From Kamptonema formosum PCC 10802 (GTDB taxonomy: Bacteria > Cyanobacteriota > Cyanobacteriia > Cyanobacteriales > Oscillatoriaceae), in NCBI RefSeq assembly GCF_000332335.1, contig NZ_KB235948.1, forward strand, positions 1,943,528 to 2,007,527: a stretch of 64,000 nucleotides of DNA, given 5' to 3'. The notes beneath the pieces were generated by a model. It ran no database searches and was not told the origin of the DNA. It worked only from the letters and a program-made list of their open reading frames with translations. A program made the translations under genes and the position numbers. Of the stretch, positions 33,959 through 43,297 are shown one piece after another. How positions within the stretch are numbered: position 1 is the stretch's first letter; every line of letters begins with the position of its first letter.

Positions 33959-33994
33959 GGCCAGCTGCCAAATGTCTGCAGGGCTATTATAGCA

Positions 33995-34118
33995 ATGGGG
34001 CATGCGGCATGGGGCATGGCGCATGGCTCATGGCGCATGGCGCATGGGGCAAAACAATCAATCCTTGCATCCAAAATCCTTGCATCCAAAATCCTTGCAT
34101 CCAAAATCCTTGCATCCC
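33995..34118. repeat. Heptamer tract and 15-bp tandem repeat
   Basis: GGGGCAT/GGCGCAT units at 33995-34050 are followed by three to four tandem copies of the 15-mer TCCTTGCATCCAAAA at 34063-34115. This lies between the HD gene and ureB on the minus strand. A related ATCCACGCATCCAAA unit occurs at 42320. Confidence 0.8.
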
Positions 34119-34224
34119 CAATACCCGAAATCCCCCCCGAAAAAACGAAAAAGCCGTTTTCCCAAGAGAAAACCGGCTGTTTTCAGGACAGGGTAATGGG
34201 AAAGTGCGGGGAAAGCCGGCTCGC

Positions 34225-35085
34225 TTAAGCGGCCATTGGCACCACGCTTGTAGCGGTTTCGTGCTCGACGCGGAACACATTGGCATAGAGGTTGGCAATA
34301 ATCTGTTTCCCCTGCTGCGTGAGTTCCAAGTAGCGAAGTCCGTCCTGGATGTAGGCATGGACCACATTCCAGTAGAACTTCGGGTAGTTTTGGCGCAAGT
34401 CTCCCGGATGGCGGTAGCCCAGACCTTTATTCGCGCCCGTTTCTTCAAACTCGTAGAACAGGGCGCTAATCTTCTGTAGGTAGCGCGGATCGCTCAGCTG
34501 ACCGATGAGATCGGCGGCGCGAACCAGTCCGGGGTAGTTGATGGTGTCTTGGTGGTCTTCGTCTTTGGGCACGGGGAAGCGAGTCAGCTCGATATTGCGC
34601 TTGATCACCTCGGCATCAATCAGCCGGTGACCGCCAAACCGCTCATTAATAAAGAGTTTCCCCCGATCCACATGATAGGGGGTGAGACTGGCATCGGTTG
34701 CGCCGGGGGGCAGGATCACCATCTTCCCGTCTGTTCCCGTGGCGTAGAGTCCTTCTGCCGGTCTGTCTTTCCGGCAGACGCCCTTGACATACCCAATGTC
34801 GTGGCACAGCAGGGAAATCGTGAAGTGCAGCCAGTCCTCACAGGAAACGCCCCCCTCGCGGATGTGCCTCCCCCTGAGGACTTCCTGCCCCACTAAGGTG
34901 ACTAAGATAGTGTGTTCGACGTTGTGATAGAGAGCGTCGCTGTTGGCAATATTTTCCAGCGCCATATTGCCGGCCCAGACAATAATGTCGGCATAGTCCG
35001 GCTTGTAACCCCCGTAGGTGCGGTGGTAAGCAGCTTTTAGCTGTTGAGCGAAAGTGTCAATTAGGAGTTCAGTGCAGTTAAACAT
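34225..35085 (-). CDS. HD-domain metal-dependent phosphohydrolase-like protein
   Basis: 286 residues from ATG 35085, preceded by GAGGAAATGAG. HD-domain residues are visible: ALYHNVEHTILV (His), LLCHDIGYVKG (His-Asp pair), FGGHRLIDAEVI and VRAADLIGQLSDP (Asp). HD proteins hydrolyse phosphoesters such as nucleotides or cyclic dinucleotides. The substrate cannot be told here, and this is not a canonical HD-GYP domain. Similar proteins occur widely in cyanobacteria. It lies upstream of ureB on the same strand, with a repeat tract between. Confidence 0.82.
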   Translation of the reverse strand: MFNCTELLIDTFAQQLKAAYHRTYGGYKPDYADIIVWAGNMALENIANSDALYHNVEHTILVTLVGQEVLRGRHIREGGVSCEDWLHFTISLLCHDIGYVKGVCRKDRPAEGLYATGTDGKMVILPPGATDASLTPYHVDRGKLFINERFGGHRLIDAEVIKRNIELTRFPVPKDEDHQDTINYPGLVRAADLIGQLSDPRYLQKISALFYEFEETGANKGLGYRHPGDLRQNYPKFYWNVVHAYIQDGLRYLELTQQGKQIIANLYANVFRVEHETATSVVPMAA

Positions 35086-35335
35086 CTCATTTCCTCACCC
35101 GATCGGGCTTGTCACCACTCTATCAAAAACGGCTAGAGAGTTAGGCTCTCCCACGGTGGTGGTGTAAAACCCTCTTGTCGGGCACAGGGCGCAAGGCTGG
35201 GTAAATTTGTTATCCAGCTATCCTTGGCTCTTTTTTATAAGTTGCGCTTATAACCCGACTGCGGGAGAGCCGAGATTTATATAGATGATAGACCATATTG
35301 AGCCGAATGGTTGAGAGGGCAGGATTTTTGGCGGT

Positions 35336-35536
35336 TCAGTCCGCGACTCCCAGCCACCCCCGGCGAACCGCGTAAAGCAGCCGGTTGATTATCCTGCAGT
35401 CTGGCTCGCTGATGCGATCGTTTAACAGCACGGACCTTAGCTCTTGCCGGTGTTCTTCCCTAATCAGCCCACCTTTCCAAGCCTGGAAGCAGACTTCTGA
35501 AAGATTGAATTGTGGCAGCCCCCCTATATATTGCAT
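35336..35536 (-). CDS. Small conserved protein of unknown function
   Basis: 66 residues from ATG 35536 (or GTG 35539), preceded by the strong ribosome site GGAGGAAGG. The sequence is basic and helical, with EVCFQAWKGGLIREEHRQEL and INRLLYAVRRGWL. I recall similar small proteins from other cyanobacteria but no function. It stands alone, 250 bases upstream of the HD gene on the same strand. Confidence 0.65.
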   Translation of the reverse strand: MQYIGGLPQFNLSEVCFQAWKGGLIREEHRQELRSVLLNDRISEPDCRIINRLLYAVRRGWLGVAD

Positions 35537-35539
35537 CAC

Positions 35540-36044
35540 CCTTCCTCCAAGACTATTAACTTAATGTTAAATCTTTTTTCCCGCACTTGTGTGATGGAAC
35601 TCGTGCGGTTGGTGTGATATTATTGAGGCTAGGGAGTGATTTAAATCTCTTCGATCTGGTGATCTGAGTCAGCGATCTCTCGCTTTTCTGAGTTGGGGTA
35701 GGGAGAGGGGTGAGCTTAACCGCCTTCCCCGACTCCCCACCCCACTGCAAACGCACTGGGCAGCAGCACCGGCCTGAGGAGAGAAAACACCGGCAGCCTT
35801 TCGCCAAGACGCTTCTGCTAGGGGCTTTCCGGCTTTTCTCGCCAGGGCTTTCCGGCAGTCTTTGCTCCTGCTGTGCCAATACGCTCCCCCGGCAAACTCC
35901 ATACAAACCTCACAGGTGGCAGGACTGCTCTAACCTATTTTTAGCAATTCTGCTGTTGCTGACGCCCAGTTGCTGAAGTGGCTGGCAAAATAAATGCCGC
36001 CGGCACTCAGTTCAAAATCCGACCTCCCCACACCCGCTCTCGCA
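35540..36044. other. Intergenic region upstream of ureE
   Basis: No gene recognised in about 500 bases. It is GC-rich in the middle with no long tandem repeat. The ureE promoter is expected here, but I see no clear GTA-N8-TAC site. Confidence 0.6.
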
Positions 36045-36476
36045 ATGCTAACCCTGACACAGCGCAAGCCTGCCGATCCAGAAGCCGCCGCCAGCTTGAC
36101 TCTGGCTCTCACCGCCTTTGAGCGCACCAAAAGCCGCCACCGGTTTGAAATCGATTCCCAGTTTGTGTCTGTCCACCTGCCCAGAGGGACGGTGCTGCGC
36201 GATGGGGACTTGCTGGCACCGGCATCGGGCGACTTGCTGGTGCGAGTGATTGCCTTCCCCGAGCCGGTGCTCACCGTCACCGCCAACACCCCCCTGGACT
36301 TGCTGCGCGCCGCCTATCATCTGGGCAATCGCCACGTGCCGGTGGAAATCGCCCCCACCTACCTGCGGCTGTCACCGGATTCCGTACTCCAGGCAATGCT
36401 GGAACAGCTCGGTGTTCAGGTGCGAGAGGAAGTCGCTCCCTTTCACCCGGAAACCGGCGCTTATGGCAGCCACTGA
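36045..36476 (+). CDS. ureE: Urease accessory nickel chaperone UreE
   Basis: 143 residues from ATG 36045 (MLTLTQRKP, the typical UreE opening); an upstream start at 35994 is unlikely. The N-terminal peptide-binding domain has [20 protein letters not shown]. The C-terminal ferredoxin-like metal domain has [14 protein letters not shown], whose His residues bind nickel at the dimer interface, and LEQLGVQV. It ends [11 protein letters not shown] with a short His-poor tail. UreE delivers Ni to apo-urease with UreG. It lies 92 bases before ureF, probably in one operon. Confidence 0.95.
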   Translation: MLTLTQRKPADPEAAASLTLALTAFERTKSRHRFEIDSQFVSVHLPRGTVLRDGDLLAPASGDLLVRVIAFPEPVLTVTANTPLDLLRAAYHLGNRHVPVEIAPTYLRLSPDSVLQAMLEQLGVQVREEVAPFHPETGAYGSH

Positions 36477-36568
36477 AAATTGCTTAGGACATTAGACACT
36501 GAGGGCAGGCGAGACGCCTGCCCTACGCCTATAGGTCCACCCTGCAGTGTTGACATTGAGCAGGTTTT

Positions 36569-37252
36569 ATGATAGAGCTAAACGACTTTGCGCTCCTGTC
36601 TTTGCTGCAGCTGGCTTCTTCAGCGCTGCCGGTGGGCGCATACAGCTATTCCGAAGGGCTGGAAACCCTGATCGCCACCGGCACGATTGACAGCCGGCAG
36701 TCCTTGGAGCGCTGGCTGGCGCACTGCCTGCGATATGGGGCAGTGCGGGTGGAGGCGGCGGTGATGGTGCGCGCCTTGAGGGCTGCCGGCACCGGGGATC
36801 TAGAGGCTCTGGCTTATTGGAATGCCTGGGCGACGGCAACCAGGGAAACAGAAGAGTTGCGCCAGCAAAGCTGGCAGATGGGCAGCGCTCTGAGCCGGCT
36901 GCTAGTGGCGCTCGAGCCGCAGCTGCAGGTGCCGGTGAGCGCTTGCGGGAGTCCGTGCAATTTTTCCGTAGCAATGGGCATCGCAGCCGCTCACTGGCAA
37001 ATTGACGAATTTGCCGCTGTTTTGGGCTATTTGCACAGCTGGGCGTCGAATTTAATCGGTGCCGGTGTTAAACTGATTCCCCTCGGCCAGACAGCCGGCC
37101 AGCATCTGCTGTTAAATTCCCACCCGGCACTAATTCATGCTGCCCGAGAAATTCTATCCTTAGATGATGAGAGCCTCAGCTGCACCGGCTGGGGGCTTTC
37201 CCTGGCTAGCATGAACCATGAAACCCTGTACGCGCGTCTATTTCGCAGTTAA
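36569..37252 (+). CDS. ureF: Urease accessory protein UreF
   Basis: 227 residues, all helical. LLQLASSALPVGAYSYSEGLE and TGTIDSRQSLERWL at the N-terminus and YLHSWASNLIGAGVKLIPLGQ near the end are diagnostic. UreF joins UreD and UreG in the activation complex that carbamylates the active-site lysine and inserts nickel. ATG 36569. It is followed by an unknown gene and a GNAT gene before ureG, all on the plus strand with short gaps. Confidence 0.96.
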   Translation: MIELNDFALLSLLQLASSALPVGAYSYSEGLETLIATGTIDSRQSLERWLAHCLRYGAVRVEAAVMVRALRAAGTGDLEALAYWNAWATATRETEELRQQSWQMGSALSRLLVALEPQLQVPVSACGSPCNFSVAMGIAAAHWQIDEFAAVLGYLHSWASNLIGAGVKLIPLGQTAGQHLLLNSHPALIHAAREILSLDDESLSCTGWGLSLASMNHETLYARLFRS

Positions 37253-37315
37253 CTGGGCTTTCATCCGGCAATTACCAGCTAGAGAGTTTTGGGGGTGTTG
37301 CTGTCAAAAAATAAA

Positions 37316-38089
37316 ATGTGTGCTTTCTTTGCCAATTGCCATGTCCGTTCAGACTCGCCCGATGATGTCGCTAAAGTGCTAGAATGTGTGAGCCGCACTC
37401 GCGCCTATGTGTCCGCCGCCGAAAACGGCTGGGTTTCGGTCTATACTGAATCCTCGTGGAGAGCGCAGAACTATCGCGAAATCAACCACATTGCGCGGGA
37501 GCTGTCCTGCCGCCTGTCCACAGCAGTATTTGTTTTTATCGTTGATGACACTATCTATTTGCTCTACAAACTGTACGACAGGGGCGAACTGCTCGATAAG
37601 TATAACTCACAGATTGACGAATTAGAATATTCCGAGCTATACTATTTTGGGGAAGAAGTGGAGGGGGGCGGAATTCTCAAGCGGTTGGTCGAGCGGTTAC
37701 GCTATGGCGCTAAAGTGCCTGAAGCCGAACGAAACCGCTTCCGGGGGCAGCCCGATGTACTGCTGCCCTATTGCGTGCCCGGTACTGAATTGCAAACGGT
37801 TGCCGGCTGGTTCCACCCGGTAGACATGTCAGAGGAGGAGAGAAATAGAGCGGAGACAGCCTGGGAAAGGTATGCTATATATGCTGAGGGGCCTGGAGAT
37901 GAGGAGCTATTCACCCGCTGGATGGCATGCCTTTTTGAAGCGGACAGGTTTCTAGTTATGGCCCGGTTTTTGGGGATAAAAAAAGACAGGGCCAGGATAG
38001 ATTTTATGCACTTTGAAGAGGGGCTAGTAGGGAACGAGGCTGAGAATTTTAGATTGGTGGGGACAGCCAAACAGCCAAATTTAAATTAA
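37316..38089 (+). CDS. Unrecognised protein inside the ureEFG operon
   Basis: 257 residues from ATG 37316 (MCAFFANCHV); TTG 37289 is a weaker alternative. The N-terminal half has alternating strands and helices with YVSAAENGWVSVYTE, LSCRLSTAVFVFIVDD and LLYKLYDRGELLDKYNS. This pattern occurs in uncharacterised bacterial proteins (a GWVSVY-type strand, a D-acid turn, a GEL-D-YNS turn). The C-terminal half is helical and acidic. There is no signal peptide or membrane segment. It lies between ureF and a GNAT gene, so it may be a passenger in the urease operon. Function unknown. Confidence 0.75.
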   Translation: MCAFFANCHVRSDSPDDVAKVLECVSRTRAYVSAAENGWVSVYTESSWRAQNYREINHIARELSCRLSTAVFVFIVDDTIYLLYKLYDRGELLDKYNSQIDELEYSELYYFGEEVEGGGILKRLVERLRYGAKVPEAERNRFRGQPDVLLPYCVPGTELQTVAGWFHPVDMSEEERNRAETAWERYAIYAEGPGDEELFTRWMACLFEADRFLVMARFLGIKKDRARIDFMHFEEGLVGNEAENFRLVGTAKQPNLN

Positions 38090-38105
38090 TGGAAATCCTG
38101 AAAAG

Positions 38106-38897
38106 ATGAGCGCAGAGGAATCGAGACTTAACCAGTTGCGACGCATCGCCGAGAGTGCCAGCAAAGTGGCAGCGCAAGGGCGGGAGGCGGTCACAGTCGG
38201 GCCATTTCAAGGGACAATTGACCGGTCCTCAGATATGATTTGGCTCAGCTGCGCGGTGCCGGTGGCACCCTTGGGCAGCGCCGGCGAGGTGGCTCTTGCG
38301 CTGGCTGAATTGCAGCGCCTGTTTCGGGAGCGCCGGCGCACTCTCCGCTTTGAGTTCAGCGAGTCCCTGTGGCCAGAACTGCCCGCCGCCTTGGAGCGAG
38401 CCGGTTTGCAGCTGCAGGCGCGCCAGCCCCTGATGCTGTGCGCGCCAGCCGACTTCCAGCCGTTCCAAGCGCCAGAGGTGGAAGTGCGATTGCTGGACAC
38501 TCCCGACGACACCGGCACGCTCGCCACCTTCGAGTCGGTGCTCAGCCAAGCTTTCGGCTTTGAGGGCATTTTCCAAATCCCGCAGTTGCGAGAGCACTTG
38601 CGGCGCGGCAGCTGGCGCTGCGCTCTGGCAAGCTGGAATGGGGTGCCGGCAGCCGGTGGCTGCACCATGCCGCTGGAAGGGGTTGCGGAACTCGCCGGTG
38701 TCGGCACTGTGCCGGCGCTGCGCCGGCGCGGTGTGGCGTCAGCGCTCAGCAGCTTTCTGGTGCGGGACCACTTCCAGCGGGGCGGCGATCTGGTTTGGCT
38801 GTCTGGCGGTGACACTGTTGCTGAGGCGGTTTACCGGCGCACCGGCTTCCGCGTGGCGGACGCGCAGCTAAATTACATAGAAGGAGAGGCAGTGTGA
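38106..38897 (+). CDS. GNAT-family N-acetyltransferase
   Basis: 263 residues. The first ~130 form a degenerate N-terminal half. The second half carries the acetyl-CoA fold: [20 protein letters not shown] (motif A, R-x-x-G-x-A) and [13 protein letters not shown] near the C-terminus. It would transfer an acetyl group to an unknown amine, cytoplasmically. It starts at ATG 38106, 17 bases after the preceding gene, and its stop overlaps the GTG start of ureG by four bases (GTGA), so it is translationally coupled to ureG. Confidence 0.88.
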   Translation: MSAEESRLNQLRRIAESASKVAAQGREAVTVGPFQGTIDRSSDMIWLSCAVPVAPLGSAGEVALALAELQRLFRERRRTLRFEFSESLWPELPAALERAGLQLQARQPLMLCAPADFQPFQAPEVEVRLLDTPDDTGTLATFESVLSQAFGFEGIFQIPQLREHLRRGSWRCALASWNGVPAAGGCTMPLEGVAELAGVGTVPALRRRGVASALSSFLVRDHFQRGGDLVWLSGGDTVAEAVYRRTGFRVADAQLNYIEGEAV

Positions 38898-39496
38898 GTG
38901 CATTTCGCGTGGGAATTGCCGGCCCGGTTGGGTCGGGAAAAACAGCTTTAGTTGACGCCCTGTGCAAATCTCTGCGGCAGCAGCACAAAATTGCTGTCGT
39001 TACGAATGATATTTACACGCAAGAAGACGCCCAGTTTTTAGTGCGCTCTCAGGCGCTAGATGCGGAGCGGATTGTGGGAGTGGAAACCGGCGGCTGCCCC
39101 CACACCGCTATCCGCGAGGACGCTTCTATTAATATGGTGGCAATTGAACAGCTGGAAGCGCGCTTTTCTGATTTAGACCTGGTGTTTGTCGAGAGTGGGG
39201 GCGACAACCTGGCGTCTACGTTCAGTCCGGAGCTGGTAGATTTGACCATTTATGTGATTGATGTGGCTGCCGGTGACAAAATCCCTCGCAAAGGTGGGCC
39301 GGGAATTACGAAATCGGATTTGCTGGTGATTAATAAGATTGACCTGGCCCCTCATGTGGGGGCTTCCCTGGAAGTTATGGAGCGGGATGCAAAAAAGATG
39401 CGGGGGGACAAGCCTTTTGTGTTTACGAATTTAAAGACGCGGGAAGGGCTGGAGGCTGTGAGCGATTTTATCCGCTTCCATGCAGGGACTCTGTAG
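38894..39496 (+). CDS. ureG: Urease accessory GTPase UreG
   Basis: 200 residues from GTG 38894, with AGGAGAGG just upstream. SIMIBI-class GTPase: P-loop [17 protein letters not shown], nickel-site Cys-Pro-His in [31 protein letters not shown], and NKID for guanine. It powers nickel insertion into urease with UreD, UreF and UreE. It is the last gene of the ureE-ureF-unknown-GNAT-ureG string, followed by a strong hairpin. Confidence 0.98.
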   Translation: MSAFRVGIAGPVGSGKTALVDALCKSLRQQHKIAVVTNDIYTQEDAQFLVRSQALDAERIVGVETGGCPHTAIREDASINMVAIEQLEARFSDLDLVFVESGGDNLASTFSPELVDLTIYVIDVAAGDKIPRKGGPGITKSDLLVINKIDLAPHVGASLEVMERDAKKMRGDKPFVFTNLKTREGLEAVSDFIRFHAGTL

Positions 39497-39524
39497 GGTG
39501 GGGAACGCTTCGCGTTCCCCACCC
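39496..39524. terminator. Bidirectional hairpin between ureG and the porin gene
   Basis: 13-bp perfect stem (GGGTGGGGAACGC with its complement) and a TTC loop directly after the ureG stop. A second hairpin, GGACAGGC/GCCTGTCC, follows near 39537-39559. It lies between convergent genes. Confidence 0.6.
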
Positions 39525-39579
39525 TCAAGGAGATTGGGACAGGCTTTTCGGCCTGTCCTGCGCCAGAACTGCCGGCTAG

Positions 39580-41508
39580 CTAGAAACTAAACGTAGTCCG
39601 GACGGTGCCGACGTACATGGTCTTGTTATTGTCGTTGTGTTCCGGATTGACAATTACCATCAGGCCGGGAGTGATGCCGATACTATCAGTGATTTGGTAG
39701 CGATAGAACGCCTCTAAATGCAAAGAAGTGTCCCGATCTTCAGCGCCGTCGCTATCAGTCAGTTTGGGGGGCATCCCCACGACAATTCCGCCCAAATTGC
39801 CCTGTTTGCCCAGGTCTGGGAAAGCTAAGGTGACGGCCCAGTTTAAAAGTGTGGCGGTGTCCCCGTCATTAGCTACTTGAAGTCCAGCATCATTAAACCC
39901 ATTGCCTTCAGCAGTTGCTTCTGTCCAGCCAACCCAGCCGCCTAGCGTAAACCTGGGGCTGAGCCGGAAACTGGCTTGCAGCCCATAGGAGTTGGCGGTG
40001 GTGGCGGCATTGCCAAAAGGTTTTTCGGCTAGGGCGCTGCCGACTCCGCCGCCGGTGCTGACGTTATTATTGGTGACATCTTCGCCGGTAAAATAAGAGC
40101 GGACATAGGTTAAACCCAGACCGATACTGTCGCTGGGGCGCACGGTGAGTTGGGCGATAGCGCCAAACGTGCCATCGAAAAGACCTCGTCCGGGAGTCGG
40201 ATCGCCAGCGGAGAGATAGTTGCCGCCGAGATAGCCCAAGGAGACGCCGAGGGATTTGCTGAAGTTGTAGGTGATGCCGGCACCGACACCGGCACCGCTG
40301 AGCCGGTAGATGGGGTTGCGCTGCCCAAACTGGGAGATGGTGCCCAGGGCTGCGCCGCCGTAATCAAGGGCGTTGAGGGAGGGAGCGAAATCATCTAGTT
40401 TGCCACCGGCAAATTCGATCAATACGTTGCCCCTGTCGCCGAGGGGGAAGTTGTACCAGCCTAAATCGATGTCGAAATTGTTGTCGTTGCCCCGGTCTGG
40501 GTGGAGGCGGGCCATGTTCGTGCCGGCGGAGATACCTAAGTTAGGGCTGTTGGAGGCATACAAGCGGACTAACAGGTGATCTTTGCCGGTGAAGCTGGTA
40601 TTGAAGTTGAGCCGCACTCGCTCGGAAAAGTTGGGCACTGACCCGGGGCCGGTGTCTGTCTCTCCGATAATATCGCTGGCGGCGAATACTACTTCGCCGG
40701 TGAGTTTGCTGGTGGTGGAGAACTGATTGGCTTCCAGTTCGGCGGTGCGCGCTTCTAGGGCGTCGGCGCGACCCCGCAGGGTGGCCAGTTCGGCTTGGAA
40801 TTCTTGCAGCAGCCGGTTCAGGGTGGCTAAATCCGCTTTGGTGGCTAAGTTGGATGTGTCCGTTCGCGAAATCAGCTGCACGATCCGCTCCAAACAGGCG
40901 TTCAAACCGGCAGCAAATTCGTAGCGCGTCATCGCTCGGTTCCCCCGGAAGGTGCCGTCGGGATAGCCGGCAATGCACCCGTAGCGCTCTACTAGGTTCT
41001 GCAAGGCTTGGAAGGCCCAGTCTGTGGGCTGGACATCGGAGAGCTGAGACACCGATGTCACTTGTTCCATCACTTCTGTTTCGGGCAATACCGGCTCTGT
41101 GTTGGGGCTGAACTCTTGCATTTGTGCCGGTGCCGGTGCCGGTGCCTGTGCCAGTGCCGGTGCCAGTGCCGGTGCCAGTGCCGGCAAGTTATCCGGGCTG
41201 AACTCTTGCAGTTGTGCCGGTGCCGGTGCCTGTGCCAGTGCCTGTGCCGGTGCCTGTGCCGGTGCCTGTGCCTGTGCCGGTGCCGGCAAGTTATCCGGGC
41301 TGAACTCTTGCAGTTGTGCCGGTGCCGGTGCCTGTGCCGGTGCCGGTGCCGGCAAGTTATCCGGGCTGAACTCTTGCAGTTGTGCCGGTGCCGGCATCTC
41401 TGGCAAGTCCCCCTGGTTTCCCTCCGCCCTTGTGGCTGCTGTGTCAAGCAGCTGGTACGTCACAATTGCCGCACTGAGCGTCAGCAAGTGCCAAACAGCA
41501 GTACGCAT
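39580..41508 (-). CDS. Cyanobacterial outer-membrane porin (SLH + OprB barrel)
   Basis: 642 residues. After a signal-type N-terminus comes an unusual ~110-residue tract of PAPAQAPAQ repeats punctuated by four AQLQEFSPDNLPA-like units. Next are an S-layer-homology domain (VTSVSQLSDVQPTDWAFQAL, GYPDGTFRGNRAMTRYEFAA), a coiled coil (LATLRGRADALEARTAELEA) and a beta barrel ending FRTTFSF with the terminal aromatic residue. SLH domains bind peptidoglycan, so it anchors the wall and passes solutes. The Pro/Ala tract is encoded by TGCCGG/TGCC repeats and is likely variable in length. Confidence 0.93.
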   Translation of the reverse strand: MRTAVWHLLTLSAAIVTYQLLDTAATRAEGNQGDLPEMPAPAQLQEFSPDNLPAPAPAQAPAPAQLQEFSPDNLPAPAQAQAPAQAPAQALAQAPAPAQLQEFSPDNLPALAPALAPALAQAPAPAPAQMQEFSPNTEPVLPETEVMEQVTSVSQLSDVQPTDWAFQALQNLVERYGCIAGYPDGTFRGNRAMTRYEFAAGLNACLERIVQLISRTDTSNLATKADLATLNRLLQEFQAELATLRGRADALEARTAELEANQFSTTSKLTGEVVFAASDIIGETDTGPGSVPNFSERVRLNFNTSFTGKDHLLVRLYASNSPNLGISAGTNMARLHPDRGNDNNFDIDLGWYNFPLGDRGNVLIEFAGGKLDDFAPSLNALDYGGAALGTISQFGQRNPIYRLSGAGVGAGITYNFSKSLGVSLGYLGGNYLSAGDPTPGRGLFDGTFGAIAQLTVRPSDSIGLGLTYVRSYFTGEDVTNNNVSTGGGVGSALAEKPFGNAATTANSYGLQASFRLSPRFTLGGWVGWTEATAEGNGFNDAGLQVANDGDTATLLNWAVTLAFPDLGKQGNLGGIVVGMPPKLTDSDGAEDRDTSLHLEAFYRYQITDSIGITPGLMVIVNPEHNDNNKTMYVGTVRTTFSF

Positions 41509-42363
41509 TCTCTCTCACACCTATACGCAGTTGAATAGGCAACTTTTAGCAGAGGCGCTTCTGGCAATATGTTATCTGCGCTACATTATTGCCTCTGTGC
41601 GGCAGGTTTGCGCCGCTCCGGTTTGGGCCGGCGGGACGCCAATTGTTAAGATTAGGTTAAGTTTCTCCCACCTGCGGGCTGCCGGTGAATATTCTGTATC
41701 AGAGATAACAAGTTTTCGGGAAGGCACAGCCCTACCATCTCAAAAGAGCTGTTAAGTCCATAAGATATCGCGGGTTTCAGTTGGATAAAGTAGCCCTTTG
41801 AAACCCGGAAGAGGGCGGGCACAGGGGCCATTAGTCTCAACTTAAGCTGTGTCCCGCAGTCTCTGGGCGGTTGAAACCGCAGCTATACAGACAAAACCCG
41901 CAAGGCAAGGGTTTTAAGATTCTAGCTCTTCTCTTAAGTCCTTGTCATGCGGACTTGGTTGTAGTGCCGCGATTTCAAGAAGCTGTTGGCGTGCTTGATG
42001 TAGGGTAAGACCCCACCCCCAAGTTTCCTCGTTCCCAGCTCAAGCCCGGAGGAGGAAAAACCGCGCAGTTTGTGAGAGTATCGATCTACTCTTAGCCCGC
42101 GTTGGGCGAAGCCCTTCCCGAAGGGTAGGCGGGCTTCGTCTGTATAGCCGCGATTTCAATCGCCAGGAACCTGGCCAACTAGCCAGAGGTCTAACCCCTC
42201 ACGAATTCGCCAACAATCTCTTTCAATCGCCAGGAGCTTAAATTGACACCGATGGCACTCTTTCCCGCCCCTACGCTCACCGGGTTTCTCCGTACTTCAT
42301 TAATAGAAAACCCGCTAAAATCCACGCATCCAAAATCCACGCATCCAAAATCCAAAATAGATT
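41509..42363. other. Intergenic region with dispersed repeats
   Basis: Long gap between divergent genes. It holds a degraded MITE piece near 41760-41810, repeats of the GCGGGCTTCGTCTGTATAGCC class (41870-41990, 42065-42240) and two ATCCACGCATCCAAA units at 42320-42350. No credible gene. The porin promoter should lie near 41530-41650, but I could not define it. Confidence 0.7.
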
Positions 42364-42996
42364 ATGTACAGCTACTCTGATGAGGGAATCAATCTTAACG
42401 AATATTCTTTTGAAGAGTGGGTTGATTTCGCCTTTGACCATCCCGTGACTGACCCCCCCTGGCATCACGCGGCAGAATGGGAATGGACCGGCGATCTCGA
42501 ACATCTCTTGCCGTATGTGGCTCGACTTTTCAGAACCCCTGACTTCCTGCTCGATAGATATAGCGAAGAGCAGCTCATACAAGGATTCGGGTATCTTTCC
42601 AGCTGGATAAACTTGCCAAACTGGATATGGCAAAAAGATGTTTCCTGGCCGCTTCGGGAAGAGTGCATCTTCTCAATGGTCACTCTTTGCGAACGTTTGT
42701 TTGTCAAGAACCCTTTGGATGAAACTTGTTCTATGTGGTGGAACTGGTTTCGCTATTATGGAGAAGAACCTGCAGAGGAGAGAGTGGGAGAGGCGATGCT
42801 TCAAGCTCTTTTGCAGGTTCTCAAACTTCCCTCTACAGACTGTTGGGCGAGCGCCCTGTATGGGTTAGCGAATTTGCAGCATTCTGGAAAGAAAGCGGCG
42901 ATAGAGAGTTTTTTGCAGGCGCACCCGGAGCTTGAGGAAGGATGGAAATCGTTGGCTTCTGCTGCTATAGAAGGAAGAGGCCCCATTCGGGATTAG
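42364..42996 (+). CDS. Unrecognised all-helical acidic protein
   Basis: 210 residues, Trp- and Glu-rich (PPWHHAAEWEWTGDLEHLL, WINLPNWIWQKDVSWPL, MWWNWFRYYGEEP), apparently all helical with a HEAT-like pair near the end (ALYGLANLQHSGKKAAIESF). There is no signal peptide or membrane segment. The composition resembles small immunity-type or scaffold proteins, but nothing specific supports that. It is solitary, between repeat-filled gaps, 300 bases upstream of urtA. Confidence 0.7.
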   Translation: MYSYSDEGINLNEYSFEEWVDFAFDHPVTDPPWHHAAEWEWTGDLEHLLPYVARLFRTPDFLLDRYSEEQLIQGFGYLSSWINLPNWIWQKDVSWPLREECIFSMVTLCERLFVKNPLDETCSMWWNWFRYYGEEPAEERVGEAMLQALLQVLKLPSTDCWASALYGLANLQHSGKKAAIESFLQAHPELEEGWKSLASAAIEGRGPIRD

Positions 42997-43005
42997 CAAT
43001 TACTT

Positions 43006-43102
43006 TATCGCGGCTCTCATATTAATGAGGTACAGAGAAATCCGGTTTCTTTAAGAAACCGGGTTTCTGGGCCATAGTTCATCCAACTGAGAAATGCTAT
43101 AT
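43006..43102. repeat. Palindromic MITE, 97 bp
   Basis: Left end TATCGCGGCTCTCA, core GAAATCCGGTTTCTTTAAG with its complement, right end AATGCTATA. It ends about 100 bases upstream of the NtcA site of urtA. Confidence 0.82.
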
Positions 43103-43200
43103 ATAGTTTGTGTGGTGGGTTGCGCAACGCTTACCCACCCTGCGGGGAGAGGAGATTATAAAAATTAAATTAAGTTTTTGCCGGCAGGGGGTGAAAGCGG

Positions 43201-43249
43201 CTATTTTGTAGCGTAGATTACAAAATAGGGGGTGCCGCAGCCCTAGTAT
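43201..43249 (+). promoter_or_regulatory. NtcA-activated promoter of the urt operon
   Basis: GTA at 43208-43210 and TAC at 43219-43221 with exactly 8 bases between, embedded in perfect 10-base inverted arms (CTATTTTGTA/TACAAAATAG). The -10 box TAGTAT (43244-43249, TAN3T) begins 22 bases after TAC, the canonical spacing for NtcA class II promoters. The predicted transcript start is near 43256, 42 bases before urtA. This fits known nitrogen control of urt genes in other cyanobacteria. Confidence 0.93.
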
Positions 43250-43297
43250 CACACGGTACATTGAATGTCTGCAAACACAATTGGGGTAAGTTAGAGT

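Noticed and set aside
34225..35085. HD-GYP c-di-GMP phosphodiesterase as the missing c-di-GMP partner of the Wsp-like operon
   Set aside because: The GYP signature is absent and the gene lies among urease genes; only a general HD-domain call is supported.
41008..41755. Cys-rich plus-strand frame opposite the porin N-terminus
   Set aside because: It is the complement of the Pro/Ala repeat tract and has no start signal.
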